Shown here in pieces: positions 61,244-64,000 of a stretch of DNA of 64,000 nucleotides (position 1 is its first letter; each line of letters opens with the position of its first letter). Source of the stretch: Pasteurella sp049670895 (GTDB lineage Bacteria > Pseudomonadota > Gammaproteobacteria > Enterobacterales > Pasteurellaceae); NCBI RefSeq assembly GCF_049670895.1, contig NZ_CP187170.1; one strand, 5' to 3'. Made by a program: the position numbers and the translations under genes. The notes beneath the pieces are model-generated. The model made no database searches. It was not told the origin of the DNA and saw only the letters and a list, made by a program, of their open reading frames with translations.

Positions 61244-64000
61244 TGAAATCTTCATTCTTAATAAACGAAGGCATCCACCGCTTTACCCCAGCCAAAGATA
61301 AAATCGTTCGTGGCGACCCCATCAATGTATTAAGCGGTCACATCGTTGAACAGCGAGTGGATTTCACTCTCGGGCAAACTATCCCCCTTTCCTTTATTCG
61401 CACTTGGGCTAGGGCAAAAGATGAAAAACAACGTCACGGATTATGTGGTAAATATTGGGTGGACAACTTCTCCGAATATGCCGAAATCTCCGACAATGGG
61501 CAACACATCAAAATTGCCACGCTTGAAGGTGTTTATCTTCGTTTTGCATTACCAATAGGTCATTTACATTCTGAAAATCCCGACCACCCGCAATTTACTC
61601 TGAATCGCCATCGAAATTTTTTAGAACTCTATAACCGTGAAACCCAAACCTCAAAAATCTTTGAAATTCCCACTGCTCTCTTTATTGAACATAATGATGA
61701 TTTGGGTTATCCACCATTAATTGACGGAATTTTTCCGTTGAGTTCTTGGGAAGACCTCTTTGGCAATAAAATCTCTTTTATTTACAACGCCAAGCAGCAA
61801 CTTTGTAAAATTACTCATACCGACGGCATTCTTCTCACCCTGAGCTACCAAGGCGAGTGGCTACACCAAATTACTCGTATCGATAACGGACAACAGGAAG
61901 TATTGGTAACCTATCAGCAAAATGAGCAAGGGGCGTTAGTGGAAAGCGATGCCTTACTCGACTTCCATTTATTCTATGACTATGACGAGAGGTTTAATCT
62001 CACCCGTTGGGCGGATAACGATAAAACTTGGGTTACCTATGAATATGACCCACAAGGGCGAGTGATTCACAGTATTGGGGCTGAAGGCTTTTACCCTGTT
62101 TGGTTTCGTTATGAAGAGCATCGCACCACGGTGCTAGACAGCCAACAACGTGCCACCGTTTATGACTATGACAGTCATTTCATGAAACCGCTCACCATTA
62201 CCTCACCGAGTGGGGCGAAAACGCAGTTTAAATACGACCGTTATGGCAATCTCCTCACACAAACCTTCCCAGATGGCAAACAAGTCACCTTTGACTACCT
62301 TGAACAAACAGGGTTAGTCACCTGCTTTACGGATACCGCAGGTAATCAATGGCATTATGACTATGATGAAAACGAGCAGTTGTGCAAACTGACTGACCCA
62401 CTCGGGCGAGTTTGGACAAAAACAGAACAGCGTTCAGTGGCAAAAAACAGCGAAAATCCGACTGCGTGTATCACCTTATTCACCGCCCCTGATGGCACCA
62501 AGACAGCGTTTGTGCGTAATCAATATGGTTTATTAACCGAGGTAAAAAGCACCCTCGGTAAACAGCAACACGCCGAGCATTTTCACTACGACCCAAGGCA
62601 TCGCCTTGTGGAAAGTCAGGATGCTGAACAACGCCGTATTCAGTTAAGCTATGACAATCAAGACCGTCTCACTCGCTTTACCAATGCACGAGGGCACCAA
62701 TGGCAGTATGGCTACACGCCACAGCATAAACTGACACGCATTGCCCGACCAAACCAAAGCGAAGAAAAGCAACAATATGACCGACACGGTAACCTGATTC
62801 GTTATACCGATGCCAATGGGGTGGATTGGCAGTTAAACTACGGGGCGTTTGACTTGCTCATCGAGAAAATCGATGGTGAAGGCAACCGTTGGCGATATGA
62901 TTATGACAAAGACAGCCTACACCTAAGCCAAGTCACTAACCCGAAAGGTGAAACCTACCGCTACACCTTCAACGAAAGCGGGCAAGTGGTAGAAGAAATC
63001 GATTTTGCCAATCATCGTTGGCGTTATACCTATAACGACAATGGCACCTTAAGCACGCTCACGGATGGAGAAGGCAATGTAAACCATTATGAATACGACA
63101 GTGCTAACCATCTCATTCGCCTGATGACGGCAGATGATACCTTTGTCTACCACTATGACAAGGTGGGACGAGTGACTGCCATTCAAAGCCTACAGGGTGA
63201 GTTGCAGTTTGAATACGACCTCAAAGACCGCATTATCAAAGAAGTGCAAAACGTGGGTGAAATCCACCGCACTTATGATGATGAAACCCAAACCCTGATT
63301 CGCACCTTATTCATTAAAGACGAGCAAGGGCGACTTAACACCACCTCGCCGATTATCACCACCTTCAAATACAATGCCGTGGGTGAGTTGATTCAATTGG
63401 ATTTACCGGCTCACGCAAGCCATAACGAAACAAATCACCACAATACAACGGGTCAAAAACACGCATTATTTTTCCAATACGACCAAAACGACAATGAAAT
63501 CCACCGCTACTCTCCTCAAGGGTTTATACTCAACCAACGTTTTGATGAGATGGATTGCTTGATTCAACAGCGAGCAGGTTGGGAGCCGAGTGCTTTTTTT
63601 GATAAACACGAACTGCGCGCCACAGGGATTGATGCCCCAAGTTTTGCCGAAGTCAACCAACGCTATGGCTACGATAAGGCTTTAAACACGATTGAAACCA
63701 AAGACAAAGGCGAGCAACGTTATTTTACCCTCAATAAAAACAACCAAATCACTCAGGTTCACAATCAAAATCATGAGCAGGAGCGTTATGGTTATGATGA
63801 GTGTGGTTACTTAACCCAACAGGCTCAGGGCTTATCCCTTGGATTTGGGATTAAGGAAGAAGAACGTCATGTTCGACACCAAGACATTTACCAACAAGGG
63901 CATCAACTCAACCGCCTTAACGACAACCATTACCGCTACGACAAGGCTGGCAGATTAAGCGAAAAAACCGAAATCCGAGACGGTTTTCGTAAACAAACCA
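61243..64000 (+). CDS. rhs: Rhs effector core lacking PAAR, runs off the window end
   Basis: ATG 61243 overlaps the immunity stop by one base. The frame reads MKSSFLINEGIHRFTPAKDKIVRGDPINVL and stays open to the last base (919 codons), so the toxin tip lies outside the window. Between about 61417 and 61815 the core differs strongly from the other six long cores (ARAKDEKQRHGLCGKYW, LEGVYLRFALPIG, FEIPTALFIEHNDDLG). From HTDGILLTLSYQ onward it is nearly identical to them. This mosaic suggests recombination between two Rhs lineages. The arrangement PAAR-toxin, immunity, Rhs is the same as at 20470 and 29550. Confidence 0.88.
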   Translation, partial: MKSSFLINEGIHRFTPAKDKIVRGDPINVLSGHIVEQRVDFTLGQTIPLSFIRTWARAKDEKQRHGLCGKYWVDNFSEYAEISDNGQHIKIATLEGVYLRFALPIGHLHSENPDHPQFTLNRHRNFLELYNRETQTSKIFEIPTALFIEHNDDLGYPPLIDGIFPLSSWEDLFGNKISFIYNAKQQLCKITHTDGILLTLSYQGEWLHQITRIDNGQQEVLVTYQQNEQGALVESDALLDFHLFYDYDERFNLTRWADNDKTWVTYEYDPQGRVIHSIGAEGFYPVWFRYEEHRTTVLDSQQRATVYDYDSHFMKPLTITSPSGAKTQFKYDRYGNLLTQTFPDGKQVTFDYLEQTGLVTCFTDTAGNQWHYDYDENEQLCKLTDPLGRVWTKTEQRSVAKNSENPTACITLFTAPDGTKTAFVRNQYGLLTEVKSTLGKQQHAEHFHYDPRHRLVESQDAEQRRIQLSYDNQDRLTRFTNARGHQWQYGYTPQHKLTRIARPNQSEEKQQYDRHGNLIRYTDANGVDWQLNYGAFDLLIEKIDGEGNRWRYDYDKDSLHLSQVTNPKGETYRYTFNESGQVVEEIDFANHRWRYTYNDNGTLSTLTDGEGNVNHYEYDSANHLIRLMTADDTFVYHYDKVGRVTAIQSLQGELQFEYDLKDRIIKEVQNVGEIHRTYDDETQTLIRTLFIKDEQGRLNTTSPIITTFKYNAVGELIQLDLPAHASHNETNHHNTTGQKHALFFQYDQNDNEIHRYSPQGFILNQRFDEMDCLIQQRAGWEPSAFFDKHELRATGIDAPSFAEVNQRYGYDKALNTIETKDKGEQRYFTLNKNNQITQVHNQNHEQERYGYDECGYLTQQAQGLSLGFGIKEEERHVRHQDIYQQGHQLNRLNDNHYRYDKAGRLSEKTEIRDGFRKQT

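Overview
The window is a bacterial type VI secretion (T6SS) locus that runs into a very large rearrangement-hotspot (Rhs) effector region. The host is most likely a Pasteurellaceae member of the Actinobacillus pleuropneumoniae/Mannheimia-type clade. The reasons are exact uptake signal sequences of the ACAAGCGGTC type, AT-rich genes, and a V. cholerae-like order of T6SS genes. I cannot name the genus from sequence alone. Every recognisable gene is on the + strand.

Region 1 (1-7361) is the end of a T6SS structural operon: tssH/clpV (5' end outside the window), a vasI/tagO-type accessory gene, tssA and tssM, closed by a strong hairpin. Region 2 (7362-8052) holds a decayed small gene. Region 3 (8053-64000) is the effector region. 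It opens with an EagR/DUF1795 chaperone gene and a full prePAAR-PAAR-Rhs toxin gene with a SUKH-type immunity gene. About 50 kb of further toxin/immunity units follow.

The units come in three forms. (a) Full PAAR-Rhs genes (8525 and 35833). (b) Orphan cassettes, each made of a 3' piece of the Rhs core, a toxin tip and an immunity gene, usually with no start of their own. (c) A three-part arrangement repeated four times: a short PAAR protein carrying its own toxin tip, its immunity gene, then a long Rhs core lacking PAAR with a second toxin tip (20470, 29550, 47733, 59614). The toxin tips differ: several HNH/EndoVII (His-Me finger) nucleases including AHH, one GIY-YIG nuclease, two PD-(D/E)XK-like domains, one tip resembling polymorphic toxin type 17, and some I do not recognise. 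Each is followed at once, often with a 4-bp ATGA overlap, by a different small AT-rich gene that is its presumed immunity partner.

A repeat of about 105 bp occurs 21 times, always in the same orientation and nearly always just after an immunity gene. It holds a terminator-like hairpin with covarying bases, then a second long inverted repeat whose left arm overlaps an uptake signal. After each copy the sequence re-enters the Rhs core at a different position, or goes into a conserved leader before a PAAR gene. A 13.76-kb block (12881-26637) is repeated almost perfectly at 40144-53900. One end of that duplication falls inside a core fragment, and there the two copies carry different toxins, which is a visible record of cassette exchange. 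Several silent cassettes carry nonsense mutations.

My inference is that one or a few loaded Rhs/PAAR effectors are served by a long reserve of silent toxin/immunity cassettes. Homologous recombination in the Rhs core shuffles them, and natural transformation may help. Delivery would be by the T6SS encoded next door.
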